From positions 1 to 64,000 of the forward strand of contig NZ_KQ465118.1 in NCBI RefSeq assembly GCF_001308875.1: DNA of 64,000 bases, written 5' to 3'. How positions within the stretch are numbered: position 1 is the first letter of the stretch; each line of letters starts with the position of its first letter. Shown piece by piece: positions 1-8,325 of the stretch. The notes beneath the pieces are model-generated. The model was not told the origin of the DNA. It did not search any database and saw nothing but the letters and a program-made list of their open reading frames with translations. The translations under genes and the position numbers were made by a program. The stretch comes from Lysinibacillus sp. ZYM-1 (GTDB taxonomy: Bacteria; Bacillota; Bacilli; Bacillales_A; Planococcaceae).

Positions 1-98
1 GAGGTCACACCCGTTCCCATACCGAACACGGAAGTTAAGCTCTTTAGCGCCGATGGTAGTTGGGGGCTTCCCCCTGTGAGAGTAGGACGTCGCTAGGC
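1..98 (+). rRNA. rrf: 5S ribosomal RNA, 3' part
   Basis: The first 98 bases match the Firmicute 5S rRNA from helix II onward, including the conserved segments around CCGAACACGGAAGTTAAG and the 3' end GAGAGTAGGACG. A Bacillus-type 5S is about 116 nt, so roughly the first 18 nt lie before the window. It is the last gene of an rRNA operon and is followed at once by a strong terminator. Confidence 0.95.
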
Positions 99-103
99 AT
101 TTG

Positions 104-136
104 AAAGACCAGAGAAGATTATCTCTGGTCTTTTTT
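104..136 (+). terminator. rRNA operon terminator
   Basis: A perfect 12-bp stem (AAAGACCAGAGA paired with TCTCTGGTCTTT) with a 6-nt loop is followed by a T run. It begins 5 nt after the 5S end, as expected for the rho-independent terminator of an rRNA operon. Confidence 0.9.
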
Positions 137-191
137 GTGGTTTTCAATGGAAGAGGGCAAAGCTGTCTCTTGAATAAGACAGCTGGTATAG

Positions 192-863
192 TTAAAATTC
201 AAGCGCACTTCTCAAGTGATTGATATAAGACTGACTCACTGGTAATTCACTACCGTCCATTAATGTAATAATAAAATTTGACGTTAAATCACGTGCCATT
301 TTTTTTATAAAATGAATATTAACAATATAGGATCTATGAATACGAATAAAGTATGATGGTAACCTTATTTGGAGTTCTTTAAGGGTAATGTTCGTTTTAA
401 ATTGTTCGCTTTCTACATAAAACCATGTTTTTTTCTGTAGGCTTTCGATATGGGATATTTTATTGATGGCCACAGGATTCCACTCTTCGTCTTGTTTCCC
501 CGTTAAAAATTGATATGGTTCTGTTCTTTTAATAGGGAAAGTTGAAGGCAGGATCACTACTAGAGCAGCTGGTTCATTTTGAATGAATATAGGATATCCG
601 ATACCGTAATAGGGTGAATCAAATAACGAATTATCTAAGATTGCTTCCGTCTTTTGCTGTGTGCGCAATACCTGATCAGCAATACTATCTGGTAATACTT
701 GCTGCCCAATCTCTAAATGCATACTATGATGCTTAGAATGACTAAAGACATAAGAATTTTCAACAGCAATTGCAATGGATGAATCAGCAGGAATCCAATC
801 TTTCAACATTAAAATATATTGTTCTGAAATAGCTTTTGCCAAAGAATTTAACTTGTTGTTCAT
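192..863 (-). CDS. LytTR-family DNA-binding regulator with N-terminal sensor-like domain
   Basis: A 223-residue protein. The last ~95 residues form a LytTR DNA-binding domain, seen in the run from WFYVESEQFKTNITLKEL through RIHRSYIVNIHFIKK to the LPVSQSY-like end. There is no receiver domain with a phosphoacceptor Asp. The first ~125 residues instead look like a small ligand-sensing (PAS/GAF or diacid-recognition-like) domain, judged only by pattern such as IAIAVENSYVF and GQQVLPDSIADQVLRT. The ATG at 863 is preferred over an upstream start because GGGGG lies 9 nt before it. The gene is divergent from aceA across about 210 bp, so it is a candidate regulator of the glyoxylate shunt; that link is inferred from position. 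Confidence 0.85.
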   Translation of the reverse strand: MNNKLNSLAKAISEQYILMLKDWIPADSSIAIAVENSYVFSHSKHHSMHLEIGQQVLPDSIADQVLRTQQKTEAILDNSLFDSPYYGIGYPIFIQNEPAALVVILPSTFPIKRTEPYQFLTGKQDEEWNPVAINKISHIESLQKKTWFYVESEQFKTNITLKELQIRLPSYFIRIHRSYIVNIHFIKKMARDLTSNFIITLMDGSELPVSQSYINHLRSALEF

Positions 864-975
864 TGTGAATATCCCCCTTGTTTGTAAATAATATTCCAAA
901 TTCCGTCGTTGAAAAAGGTAGCTTCGTCATGGAAATTTGGTCTTTTATCAAAAAATAATGAAAATTCAAATACTC

Positions 976-1039
976 TGTTATATATTAATTTACAACAAAT
1001 AAACCTGTTATGGAACAGTAAATTAAAGTTTTTTAACAG
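976..1039. promoter_or_regulatory. Candidate LytTR operator region upstream of aceA
   Basis: The intergenic region holds two CTGTTAT copies on the + strand, at 976-982 and 1006-1012, exactly 30 bp apart. Two CTGTT copies lie on the other strand (AACAG at 1015-1019 and 1035-1039), 20 bp apart. LytTR proteins usually bind paired short direct repeats containing GTT at helical spacing. The match to the published consensus is only partial, so binding is a hypothesis. Confidence 0.35.
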
Positions 1040-1076
1040 AGGATATTGTACACAAAGGGGAAGGTGGAATTTCAAT

Positions 1077-2360
1077 ATGTCAACTCGTCAAGAAAGAATT
1101 GGGGCTTTAGAAAAACAATGGGCTGAAAACCCACGCTGGGCTGGTATTGAGCGCACATATTCAGCTGAAGAGGTTGTTAAACTACAGGGTACTGTAGTAA
1201 TTGAACAAACATTGGCAAAAAAGGGTGCGACTCGACTATGGAATTCATTACAGGAGGAACCGTTTATTAATGCACTGGGGGCATTAACGGGTAATCAGGC
1301 AGTACAACAAGTTAAAGCTGGACTAAAAGCTATCTATCTATCAGGCTGGCAAGTAGCAGCGGATGCGAACCTATCTGGACAAATGTATCCAGATCAATCA
1401 TTATACCCAGCCAACTCTGTACCAGCAGTAGTTAAACGAATTAATCAAGCACTTCAACGAGCAGATCAAATTGATCATGCGGAAGGACGTGTCGATCAAT
1501 TTGATTGGTTTGCTCCAATTGTAGCAGATGCAGAGGCAGGTTTTGGTGGTCCTCTTAATGTATTCGAGCTTGTCAAAGGCATGGTTGAAGCTGGAGCAGC
1601 TGGTGTTCACTTAGAAGATCAATTAGCTTCAGAGAAGAAATGTGGGCATCTTGGCGGTAAAGTTTTACTTCCAACACAAAATGCTGTTCGTAACTTGGTT
1701 GCTGCGCGATTAGCAAGTGACGTTATGGGTGTAGATACAATTTTAATTGCACGTACTGATGCTGATGCTGCTGATATGGTTACTTCAGATATTGACCCAC
1801 GTGATGCAGAGTTTATTACTGGTGAAAGGACTCCTGAAGGTTTCTTCCTTACAAAAGCAGGCATCAAACAAGCAATTGCGCGTGGCTTAGCTTACGCACC
1901 ATACGCAGATTTAATTTGGTGTGAAACTTCTAAACCATCACTTGAGGAAGCTCGTGAGTTTGCAGAAGCTATTCATGCAGAGTTCCCAGGAAAAATGCTT
2001 GCATACAACTGCTCGCCTTCATTTAACTGGAAAGCAAATCTTTCAGAAGAAGAAATTGCAGAGTATCAGCGTGAGCTTGGTAAGCTAGGTTACAAATTCC
2101 AGTTTGTTACTTTAGCAGGATTCCATGCATTAAACCACTCTATGTTTGAGCTTGCACATGATTATAAAGATAATGGTATGGCGGCATATTCTAAGCTGCA
2201 GCAAGCTGAGTTTGCCTCTGAATCTAAAGGCTATACAGCTACACGCCACCAACGTGAGGTAGGTACTGGATACTTTGATGAGATTTCTCAGGTTATCTCT
2301 GGTGGTACTTCTTCAACAACGGCAATGGCTGGATCTACAGAAACTGAGCAGTTCGTATAA
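1077..2360 (+). CDS. aceA: Isocitrate lyase
   Basis: A 427-residue isocitrate lyase, which cleaves isocitrate to glyoxylate and succinate in the cytoplasm, the first step of the glyoxylate shunt. The catalytic loop [17 protein letters not shown] is intact, with the active-site Cys in KKCGH. The metal/substrate segments [16 protein letters not shown] and [10 protein letters not shown] and the C-terminal [10 protein letters not shown] motif are all present. An in-frame extension upstream exists, but the ATG at 1077 has AAGGTGG 9 nt before it and starts [15 protein letters not shown] like family members. aceB follows about 100 bp downstream, so the two probably form an operon for growth on acetate or fatty acids. 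Confidence 0.96.
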   Translation: MSTRQERIGALEKQWAENPRWAGIERTYSAEEVVKLQGTVVIEQTLAKKGATRLWNSLQEEPFINALGALTGNQAVQQVKAGLKAIYLSGWQVAADANLSGQMYPDQSLYPANSVPAVVKRINQALQRADQIDHAEGRVDQFDWFAPIVADAEAGFGGPLNVFELVKGMVEAGAAGVHLEDQLASEKKCGHLGGKVLLPTQNAVRNLVAARLASDVMGVDTILIARTDADAADMVTSDIDPRDAEFITGERTPEGFFLTKAGIKQAIARGLAYAPYADLIWCETSKPSLEEAREFAEAIHAEFPGKMLAYNCSPSFNWKANLSEEEIAEYQRELGKLGYKFQFVTLAGFHALNHSMFELAHDYKDNGMAAYSKLQQAEFASESKGYTATRHQREVGTGYFDEISQVISGGTSSTTAMAGSTETEQFV

Positions 2361-2400
2361 GAAATGCGTGTTTTCCTAAATTCATAATCATAGAGTAGTC

Positions 2401-2426
2401 TCCTCCGCTCCTCCTAAAGCGGAGGA
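2401..2426 (+). promoter_or_regulatory. Intergenic stem-loop between aceA and aceB
   Basis: A perfect 9-bp inverted repeat (TCCTCCGCT and AGCGGAGGA, 8-nt loop) lies between the two shunt genes. A purine-rich stretch follows instead of a T run, so it is probably not a terminator. It could stabilise the aceA 3' end or mark a processing site and so set the aceA to aceB ratio. Confidence 0.5.
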
Positions 2427-2463
2427 AGACAAAACTAAAATCACAAAGGTGGGTAAACAACCA

Positions 2464-4062
2464 ATGAAACAAGCAACGACAGGTAAGCTTAAAATTGTTG
2501 GCGAACAAAACGAGCAATCAAATGAAATTTTAACACCTGAAGCTCTTGAGTTTGTTCTTGCCCTACACGAAAAATTTGATGCTCGCCGTAAAGAGTTATT
2601 GCAGGCTCGTCAGAAAAGGCAAAAACGCCTTGATGCGGGAGAGAAACTTGATTTCTTACCTGAAACAAAGCATATTCGTGAAGGTGAATGGTCAATTGCA
2701 CCGCTTCCACAGGACTTGCAGGATCGGCGTGTTGAAATTACAGGGCCGGTTGACCGTAAGATGGTTATTAATGCTTTAAACTCTGGAGCAAGGATGTTTA
2801 TGGCTTGTTTTGAGGACGCATCTTCTCCAACATGGGAAAATATGATCAGTGGTCAAATTAATATGCGTGATGCTATTAATAAAACGATTGAATTTACACA
2901 AGCATCCAATGGTAAAACATATAAACTAAATGATGAAACAGCAGTGTTATTAGTTCGTCCGCGAGGCTTACATCTGCTTGAGAAGCATGTACTTATTGAT
3001 GGTGAACCGATTTCAGGAAGTTTCTTTGACTTTGGTTTGTATCTATTCCATAATGCTAAAAATGCGCTGGCGCAAGGTACTGGGCCTTATTTCTATCTAC
3101 CAAAGCTTGAAAGCCATTTAGAAGCTCGTCTATGGAATGATATCTTTGTATTTGCGCAAGATTATATTGGCATTCCGCAGGGCACTATAAAAGCTACTGT
3201 ATTAATCGAAACAATTTTAGCGGCGTTTGAAATGGATGAAATTTTATATGAGCTACGTGAACATTCAGCTGGTCTGAATTGTGGGCGCTGGGACTATATT
3301 TTCAGCTACATTAAACGTCTTCGAAATCAAGCTGATGTTATTTTACCAGACCGAGGCCAAGTTACTATGACTGTTCCATTCATGAAAGCCTATACATCTT
3401 TATGTATACAAACATGTCATAAGCGTAATGCACCAGCAATGGGTGGAATGGCTGCACAAATTCCGGTTAAAAATGACGATGAGGCAAATGCAGTGGCATT
3501 TGCAAAGGTAGCTGAAGATAAACGACGAGAAGCAACAGAGGGGCATGATGGTACTTGGGTAGCACATCCAGGTATGGTGGCAACAGCAATGGAACAATTT
3601 GATGCCATTATGACAACACCAAACCAAATTCATAAAAAGCGTGAGGATGTACGCGTTACTGCGGAAGATTTAGTAGCTGTGCCAGAGGGCACAATTACAC
3701 TGGAGGGTCTTCGCGTTAACTGTAGTGTTGGAGTACAATATATTGCTTCATGGCTTCGTGGTAATGGAGCTGCACCAATTAATAACTTGATGGAGGATGC
3801 TGCGACAGCAGAAATCTCTCGTACACAAGTATGGCAATGGATTCGTCATCCAAAAGGGATATTAGACGATGGACGCGGTATTACTTTAGCGTTTGTCTTT
3901 GAAGTTTTGGAAGAAGAGCTTGTGAAAATTAAAGAGGCTGTTGGGGAACAAGCTTATAACAGTGGTCGCTTTCAGGAAGCTGCTGAACTGTTTAAATCTT
4001 TAATTGAGCAAGATGAATTTGCGGAATTCTTGACACTTCCAGGCTACGAAAAATTAGCGTAA
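2464..4062 (+). CDS. aceB: Malate synthase A
   Basis: A 532-residue malate synthase, which condenses glyoxylate with acetyl-CoA to give malate and completes the glyoxylate shunt begun by AceA. Family segments are clear: [43 protein letters not shown] (catalytic Arg region), the [16 protein letters not shown] acid, [14 protein letters not shown], and the C-terminal [10 protein letters not shown] block. Length is normal for the A isoform. The ATG at 2464 is chosen because AAAGGTGG lies about 11 nt upstream; a GTG at 2449 overlaps that ribosome site. Confidence 0.95.
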   Translation: MKQATTGKLKIVGEQNEQSNEILTPEALEFVLALHEKFDARRKELLQARQKRQKRLDAGEKLDFLPETKHIREGEWSIAPLPQDLQDRRVEITGPVDRKMVINALNSGARMFMACFEDASSPTWENMISGQINMRDAINKTIEFTQASNGKTYKLNDETAVLLVRPRGLHLLEKHVLIDGEPISGSFFDFGLYLFHNAKNALAQGTGPYFYLPKLESHLEARLWNDIFVFAQDYIGIPQGTIKATVLIETILAAFEMDEILYELREHSAGLNCGRWDYIFSYIKRLRNQADVILPDRGQVTMTVPFMKAYTSLCIQTCHKRNAPAMGGMAAQIPVKNDDEANAVAFAKVAEDKRREATEGHDGTWVAHPGMVATAMEQFDAIMTTPNQIHKKREDVRVTAEDLVAVPEGTITLEGLRVNCSVGVQYIASWLRGNGAAPINNLMEDAATAEISRTQVWQWIRHPKGILDDGRGITLAFVFEVLEEELVKIKEAVGEQAYNSGRFQEAAELFKSLIEQDEFAEFLTLPGYEKLA

Positions 4063-4140
4063 AATACAAATCTACTAAAAACATATCCAACTTTCCTAAT
4101 AACACTGGATTGCATTTAAATACAATCCATCCTATAAGGT

Positions 4141-4164
4141 AACGGGGTCTGTTCCCCCGTTTCT
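4141..4164 (+). terminator. Weak hairpin after aceB
   Basis: AACGGGG pairs with CCCCGTT over a 7-nt loop and is followed by a short TTCT. It is the first of three hairpins in the 260-bp gap after aceB and may act as a partial terminator. Confidence 0.4.
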
Positions 4165-4233
4165 AAAGAGATGAGCACAATCGTATTAAAGGGGTCTATT
4201 TATAAAAGTATAGAGATTTTAAGGGGTGAAAGG

Positions 4234-4275
4234 TGTCTTACGAGCTTAGATGGGGAGCTTGTAAGACATCTTTTT
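4234..4275 (+). terminator. Rho-independent terminator after aceB
   Basis: TGTCTTAC pairs with GTAAGACA, and an inner AGCT/AGCT extends the stem through a wobble pair. TCTTTTT follows. This is the likely main end of the aceAB transcript. Confidence 0.65.
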
Positions 4276-4278
4276 GGT

Positions 4279-4318
4279 AAATCCGCGTAACTGTTTTACA
4301 AGTCTACGCGGATTTTTT
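4279..4318 (+). terminator. Second terminator, between convergent genes
   Basis: An 11-bp stem (AAATCCGCGTA and TACGCGGATTT) with a 15-nt loop runs into T6. It lies just beyond the stop of the convergent O-methyltransferase gene and backs up the hairpin before it. Confidence 0.7.
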
Positions 4319-4324
4319 CCTATT

Positions 4325-4990
4325 TTAGTTTACTATGGCAAGTACAAAGCCATCATAGCCTTTGACACCAACGGTTTGTATAGCTGTTGCCTCAATTCGG
4401 GGCTCCTCTTTTAACAGATCTAGAAATTGCTGTACGCCTTTAACACGTTCATCTACACTATCTACATCTGTTACGGCACCATTACGCACTACATTATCTG
4501 CCATGATAATAGCACCAGAATTCGCAAGTTTTAAAGCCCACTTCAAATATTCAGGATTATTGGGCTTATCCGCATCAATAAAAATAAAATCAAACAATTG
4601 TCCATTTCTTTTTAAGTATGGTAATGTATCTAATGCATTTCCGACAATAACTTCGATCTTTTCTTCAAAACCTGCATTTCTTATATTTTGCCTAGCCACT
4701 GAGGCATACTCTTCATTAATTTCTAAAGTCACTACTTTCCCTTCTTTAGAGAGGGCTTGAGCTAAGCAAATACTGCTATAGCCACCAAGTGTGCCAATCT
4801 CTAAAATATTTACTGCTCTTTTCATTTTAGCTAGTAAATACAATAGTTTACCTTGAGTCGGGGACACATCAATTTCTGGTATTCCTGCAGCTTTATTAGC
4901 CTGTAGTGCAGCATTAAGATAGCTGTTTTCTGGTAGAAGTTTATCCATAAAATATCCATCTACATTATGCCAAACATTTAACTCTGTCAT
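4325..4990 (-). CDS. SAM-dependent O-methyltransferase (caffeoyl-CoA OMT / YrrM type)
   Basis: A 221-residue class I methyltransferase of the cation-dependent catechol/caffeoyl-CoA O-methyltransferase group. SAM motif I is ILEIGTLGGYSSICLA, the acidic SAM-binding position follows in VVTLEINEEYA, and the divalent-metal Asp pattern is in FDFIFIDADKPNNPEYLKWA and IIMADNVV. Members transfer methyl to small phenolic hydroxyls; the substrate here is not predictable. The second ATG of an ATGATG pair (4990) sits 8 nt from GAGG; 4993 is the alternative. It is divergent from a LysR regulator, which may control it. Confidence 0.88.
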   Translation of the reverse strand: MTELNVWHNVDGYFMDKLLPENSYLNAALQANKAAGIPEIDVSPTQGKLLYLLAKMKRAVNILEIGTLGGYSSICLAQALSKEGKVVTLEINEEYASVARQNIRNAGFEEKIEVIVGNALDTLPYLKRNGQLFDFIFIDADKPNNPEYLKWALKLANSGAIIMADNVVRNGAVTDVDSVDERVKGVQQFLDLLKEEPRIEATAIQTVGVKGYDGFVLAIVN

Positions 4991-5120
4991 CATACAGTCC
5001 TCATTTCTATGTGATTTAAAAGTGCAAGCTTGCATATAGAGTGTATGATAAAATTAATCATAAAAAAAATATATTATTATTATTTATGTATAACCTCAGA
5101 TTATAGATGGGAGTGAAATC

Positions 5121-6011
5121 ATGAATATTCATGGCTTAAAATTGTTTTATCATGTTGCTACTACAGGTAGTTTCACTAAAGCCGCAGAGTTATTACATAT
5201 TAGCCAGCCAGCTGTTTCGAGCCAAATTAAACGATTTGAGCATGAAATTGGGGTACAGCTCTTTAAGCAGCAGGGGCGAGGTGTAGTACTCACAGAATTT
5301 GGCGTAGCCCTAGCGGAGAAAGCTCAAAATCTTATTGCCCTTGAACATCATATCGAAACATTTGTAGAAGATTACCGCCTTGCAAAAGCAGGGGATTTAC
5401 ATATAGTGGCTACCTACCTGCCAGCAAATTTTTTAATCCCAAAATGGGCCGCTACTTTTAAAGCTGCTAATGAACATGTGAATTTAATGATTACAACGAC
5501 CAATACCAAGGATGCCTTTGAGCAACTTATTCACTATAAAGCCGACATTGCGATATATGGTGGAGGAATTTCCGAGAGACCTAAAGAAATATGGTGGGAG
5601 GAACTATATGAGGATGAATTATGGTTTGTGGTGTCACCCAATCATAGGTATGCTCATCAAACCATTACATTAGTTGAAATGTTTCGGGAGCCATTTATTA
5701 TGAGAGAGAAAGGGAGTTCGATGAGGGAGCATCTTTTTTCCTTGTGTCAAACATATCAAGTAAAGCCACCAAAAATTGCGCTACAATTTAATGGGATAAA
5801 TGAAACAATACGTTCTGTTATAGCAGGATATGGTGCGAACTTTATTTCTTCCCTTGCAGTTAGGGAATATGTCGAGAGTGGGCAATTGGCAAGGGTCAAT
5901 ATTAAAGATATACATCCTGTTAAACATAAAATCGCTATTTGTACGAGGAATAATGAAAAACAAAATTTATTAGTGCAAAAATTTATCGAGAAAATTAAGA
6001 GTTCCCTATAA
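5121..6011 (+). CDS. LysR-family transcriptional regulator
   Basis: A 296-residue LysR regulator. The N-terminal winged helix reads LKLFYHVATTGSFTKAAELLHISQPAVSSQIKRFE and a substrate-binding domain of the CysL-like kind follows (about residues 90-290). Start ATG with GGGAGTG upstream. The 130-bp gap to the divergent O-methyltransferase is very AT-rich and would hold both promoters. LysR proteins usually control the adjacent divergent gene, so regulation of the methyltransferase is a reasonable inference. No effector can be named. Confidence 0.9.
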   Translation: MNIHGLKLFYHVATTGSFTKAAELLHISQPAVSSQIKRFEHEIGVQLFKQQGRGVVLTEFGVALAEKAQNLIALEHHIETFVEDYRLAKAGDLHIVATYLPANFLIPKWAATFKAANEHVNLMITTTNTKDAFEQLIHYKADIAIYGGGISERPKEIWWEELYEDELWFVVSPNHRYAHQTITLVEMFREPFIMREKGSSMREHLFSLCQTYQVKPPKIALQFNGINETIRSVIAGYGANFISSLAVREYVESGQLARVNIKDIHPVKHKIAICTRNNEKQNLLVQKFIEKIKSSL

Positions 6012-6043
6012 AAATTTCGTACCTCATGCACATTCAAATAAAA

Positions 6044-6068
6044 TTTGTTATACTAGTTATATAACAAA
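6044..6068 (+). promoter_or_regulatory. Palindromic operator with extended -10 before the GntR gene
   Basis: Perfect 9-bp arms TTTGTTATA and TATAACAAA flank a 7-bp spacer. The left arm contains an extended -10 (TG, one base, TATACT), so a bound repressor would block RNA polymerase. The site is 17 bp before the GntR start codon, typical of autoregulation. The same palindrome occurs at 26151-26173. Confidence 0.75.
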
Positions 6069-6084
6069 TATGGAGCTGATAAAC

Positions 6085-6480
6085 ATGTTTATTCAAATAG
6101 AGCCGCAATCTGATGTTCCAATCTATGAACAAGTGACACGTCAAATAATTGAAGGTATTGCAAGAGGTGATATGAAGCAAGGCGATACCTTGCCATCTGT
6201 TCGGAGTTTAGCTGCTGATTTAGGCGTTAATATGCACACTGTTAATAAGAGCTATCATGAATTAGAAGCCAAAGGAATAATAGCTATACGTGCTAAATCT
6301 GGAGCCATTATACGTTCAACAGAGGAGAGGGCTTTGACACATGCGCAACTACAACAAATTGAAAAGAATTTGAAGCCTGTTGTGGCAGAAGGTATGGTGC
6401 TCGGTGCAACAGTGGAACAAATTGAGCACATGATGAAAAAGGTGTTCGCAGATTTGCAAATACCAGCAGAGGGAGTGTAG
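6085..6480 (+). CDS. GntR-family regulator, YtrA subfamily
   Basis: A 131-residue protein made of a GntR winged helix (PIYEQVTRQIIEGIARGDMKQGDTLPSVRSLAADLGVNMHTV region, residues ~10-75) and a short helical C-terminal tail without a ligand domain. This is the YtrA architecture, whose members usually repress ABC transporter operons. The ATG at 6085 is chosen because TGGAG lies 9 nt upstream; an ATG 15 bp earlier overlaps that site. A strong palindrome with an extended -10 directly precedes the gene. The next gene, a DUF1648 membrane protein, starts 4 bp after its stop, so they are co-transcribed. Confidence 0.9.
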   Translation: MFIQIEPQSDVPIYEQVTRQIIEGIARGDMKQGDTLPSVRSLAADLGVNMHTVNKSYHELEAKGIIAIRAKSGAIIRSTEERALTHAQLQQIEKNLKPVVAEGMVLGATVEQIEHMMKKVFADLQIPAEGV

Positions 6481-6484
6481 CAAC

Positions 6485-7579
6485 ATGCTACTTGGTGTTT
6501 TTATATCTATTTACATCATGACATTAGTTTTACAAATGATCGTTCCTTTTATCGTACGAGAGACCATTGTTTTTGGAGTCACTGTACCTGATCAAAACAT
6601 TAAGCATCCTGTCTTAGCTAATATGAAAAAGCGTTATGCTCAAATAGTAGGTGGCACAGGTATTGTATTGTTAATCGTTATGATTATTAGTTACAATATA
6701 CTAACTTCTGAATCTAATCAAAGTATGGTTTTACTGGGTTGTTTATTTAGTATGCTTACCTTGAGTATGGTACTGTACTGGGTAAATCACCAAAAGATAT
6801 TAACTCTGAAAAAGCAGGAACAGTGGGGCGTAAATATCAAACAAGTCCGTGCAGTTGATCTCACAGCACGAAGTCGTGATGAGATGCTTCCTTGGTCGTT
6901 CTTTGCTATACCTTTAGGGATAGCAGGATTTTTAATTATTTATAGCATTCTTCATTACGATCAAATGCCAACTAATATAGCAGTACATTGGGGGCCAAAT
7001 GGGGAAGCTGATGCTTGGAGAAACAAGACGTATTTATCAGCTATTTCTTTGCCCCTTAGTATGTTAATGATGCAATGCATGATGTGGGGAATTACCGATT
7101 CCATTAAACGTTCTGCTATCAAAATAGCTGTAAATCGCAAGGCGGAGTCACTGGAGGATCAGCTAAAGACTCGAAAATATATGAGTTGGCAAATTTTGTT
7201 GGTTAGCTATGCTTTAACAGTATTATTAACGGTGTTACAACTTAGTAATATCTATCCTGCCATGACTGTGGGCTATAAGCTATTACCTGTATTTGTTTTA
7301 TTTTTAGCTGTTGTGCTCGGTTCACTCTTTATTTATGTTGTGAAAAAACGCAAATATAGAGTACGCTATGAAGAAAATATTGATTCACAGATAATGGATG
7401 TGGATGAAGATCGCTATTGGAGGGGCGGCTTAATTTATATGAATCGTCAGGATCCCTCCATATTTGTAGAAAAACGATTTGGGGTAGGTTGGACCATGAA
7501 TCTTGCAAATCCAAGAGGATATATTGTCATTGTCTTACCATTTCTCTTATTGCTGTTGATTTCTATATTTTCGTTATAA
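6485..7579 (+). CDS. DUF1648/DUF5808-type integral membrane protein
   Basis: A 364-residue polytopic membrane protein with about eight hydrophobic segments. The DUF1648 signature YDQMPTNIAVHWGPNGEADAW lies near residues 158-178. A DUF5808-like motif, RYWRGGLIYMNRQDPSIFVEKRFG, lies near residue 305, followed by a last membrane segment. SdpI-type immunity proteins share DUF1648, but no function is established for this longer form. It sits 4 bp downstream of the YtrA-type regulator and very likely shares its promoter and operator. It may act in envelope stress or peptide immunity; that is only inference. Confidence 0.85.
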   Translation: MLLGVFISIYIMTLVLQMIVPFIVRETIVFGVTVPDQNIKHPVLANMKKRYAQIVGGTGIVLLIVMIISYNILTSESNQSMVLLGCLFSMLTLSMVLYWVNHQKILTLKKQEQWGVNIKQVRAVDLTARSRDEMLPWSFFAIPLGIAGFLIIYSILHYDQMPTNIAVHWGPNGEADAWRNKTYLSAISLPLSMLMMQCMMWGITDSIKRSAIKIAVNRKAESLEDQLKTRKYMSWQILLVSYALTVLLTVLQLSNIYPAMTVGYKLLPVFVLFLAVVLGSLFIYVVKKRKYRVRYEENIDSQIMDVDEDRYWRGGLIYMNRQDPSIFVEKRFGVGWTMNLANPRGYIVIVLPFLLLLLISIFSL

Positions 7580-7600
7580 AATATATAGTGATATATGATG

Positions 7601-7632
7601 AAAAATTCGTTCCAAGTGAGCGAATTTTTTTC
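7601..7632 (+). terminator. Terminator between the DUF1648 gene and the two-component system
   Basis: AAAAATTCG plus TTC pairs with GAG plus CGAATTTTT around a 5-nt loop, ending in a T run. It separates the GntR/DUF1648 unit from the response regulator 22 bp downstream. Read-through may still couple them. Confidence 0.7.
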
Positions 7633-7653
7633 ATATTGATTGGAGGTAGTCCG

Positions 7654-8325
7654 ATGAGAATACTTGTTGTCGATGACGATGTGCATATTTTACAGCTAGT
7701 AAATATTTATCTAACAAGAGAAGGTTATCAAGTGTTACGGGCAGAAAATGCCCAGCAAGCACTAGCGTTACTGAACGGGAATCTACCTGATTTAGCTGTT
7801 GTTGATGTGATGATGCCAGGTATGGATGGATTCAAACTTACCGAGACTTTAACACAAGATTACGATATTCCTGTTTTATTATTAACAGCGAAAGGTGAAC
7901 TTGAAGATAAAGAGCGAGGCTTTTTAGCAGGCTCAGATGATTATGTTGTGAAGCCTTTTGAGCCGAAAGAATTATTGTTTCGTATAGCAGCCATATTACG
8001 TAGATTGGATAAGAAAAATCAAATAACCATCCAAATCGGCAAACTAGTAATTGATCGCCGTAGCTTTGAGGTTATTATTGGGGAAGAGACACTTATCTTA
8101 CCTTTAAAAGAATTTGAATTGCTGGCTTTATTGGCGTCTCGTCCTAGCCAAGTATTTACACGGAGCTATATAATGGAGCAAATATGGGGCTATGACTATG
8201 ATGGAGACGAGCAGACGTTGAATACACATGTGAAGCGGGTTCGAGAAAGATTAAATCGTTTTGAAACTGCTGTTGAGATTACAACGGTACGAGGCGTTGG
8301 TTATAAGCTAGAGGAAACGTCATGA
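7654..8325 (+). CDS. OmpR/PhoB-family response regulator
   Basis: A 223-residue response regulator. The receiver domain has acidic residues at VVDDD, the phosphoacceptor Asp51 in LAVVDVMMPGMDGF, the switch Thr in LLLTAKG and Lys in YVVKPF. The winged-helix effector domain (about 125-223) ends with the typical VKRVRERLN and TVRGVGYKLE segments. The ATG at 7654 has TGGAGGT 6-7 nt upstream; a longer in-frame extension runs back into the previous gene and is not used. It overlaps the sensor kinase gene by ATGA. A pair of 11-bp-phased direct repeats before the gene at 9766 is a plausible target. Confidence 0.95.
   Translation: MRILVVDDDVHILQLVNIYLTREGYQVLRAENAQQALALLNGNLPDLAVVDVMMPGMDGFKLTETLTQDYDIPVLLLTAKGELEDKERGFLAGSDDYVVKPFEPKELLFRIAAILRRLDKKNQITIQIGKLVIDRRSFEVIIGEETLILPLKEFELLALLASRPSQVFTRSYIMEQIWGYDYDGDEQTLNTHVKRVRERLNRFETAVEITTVRGVGYKLEETS

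Noticed and set aside
909..1076. In-frame upstream extension of isocitrate lyase
   Set aside because: The extra 56 residues do not resemble the family, and a strong ribosome site precedes the ATG at 1077; the stretch is intergenic regulatory DNA.
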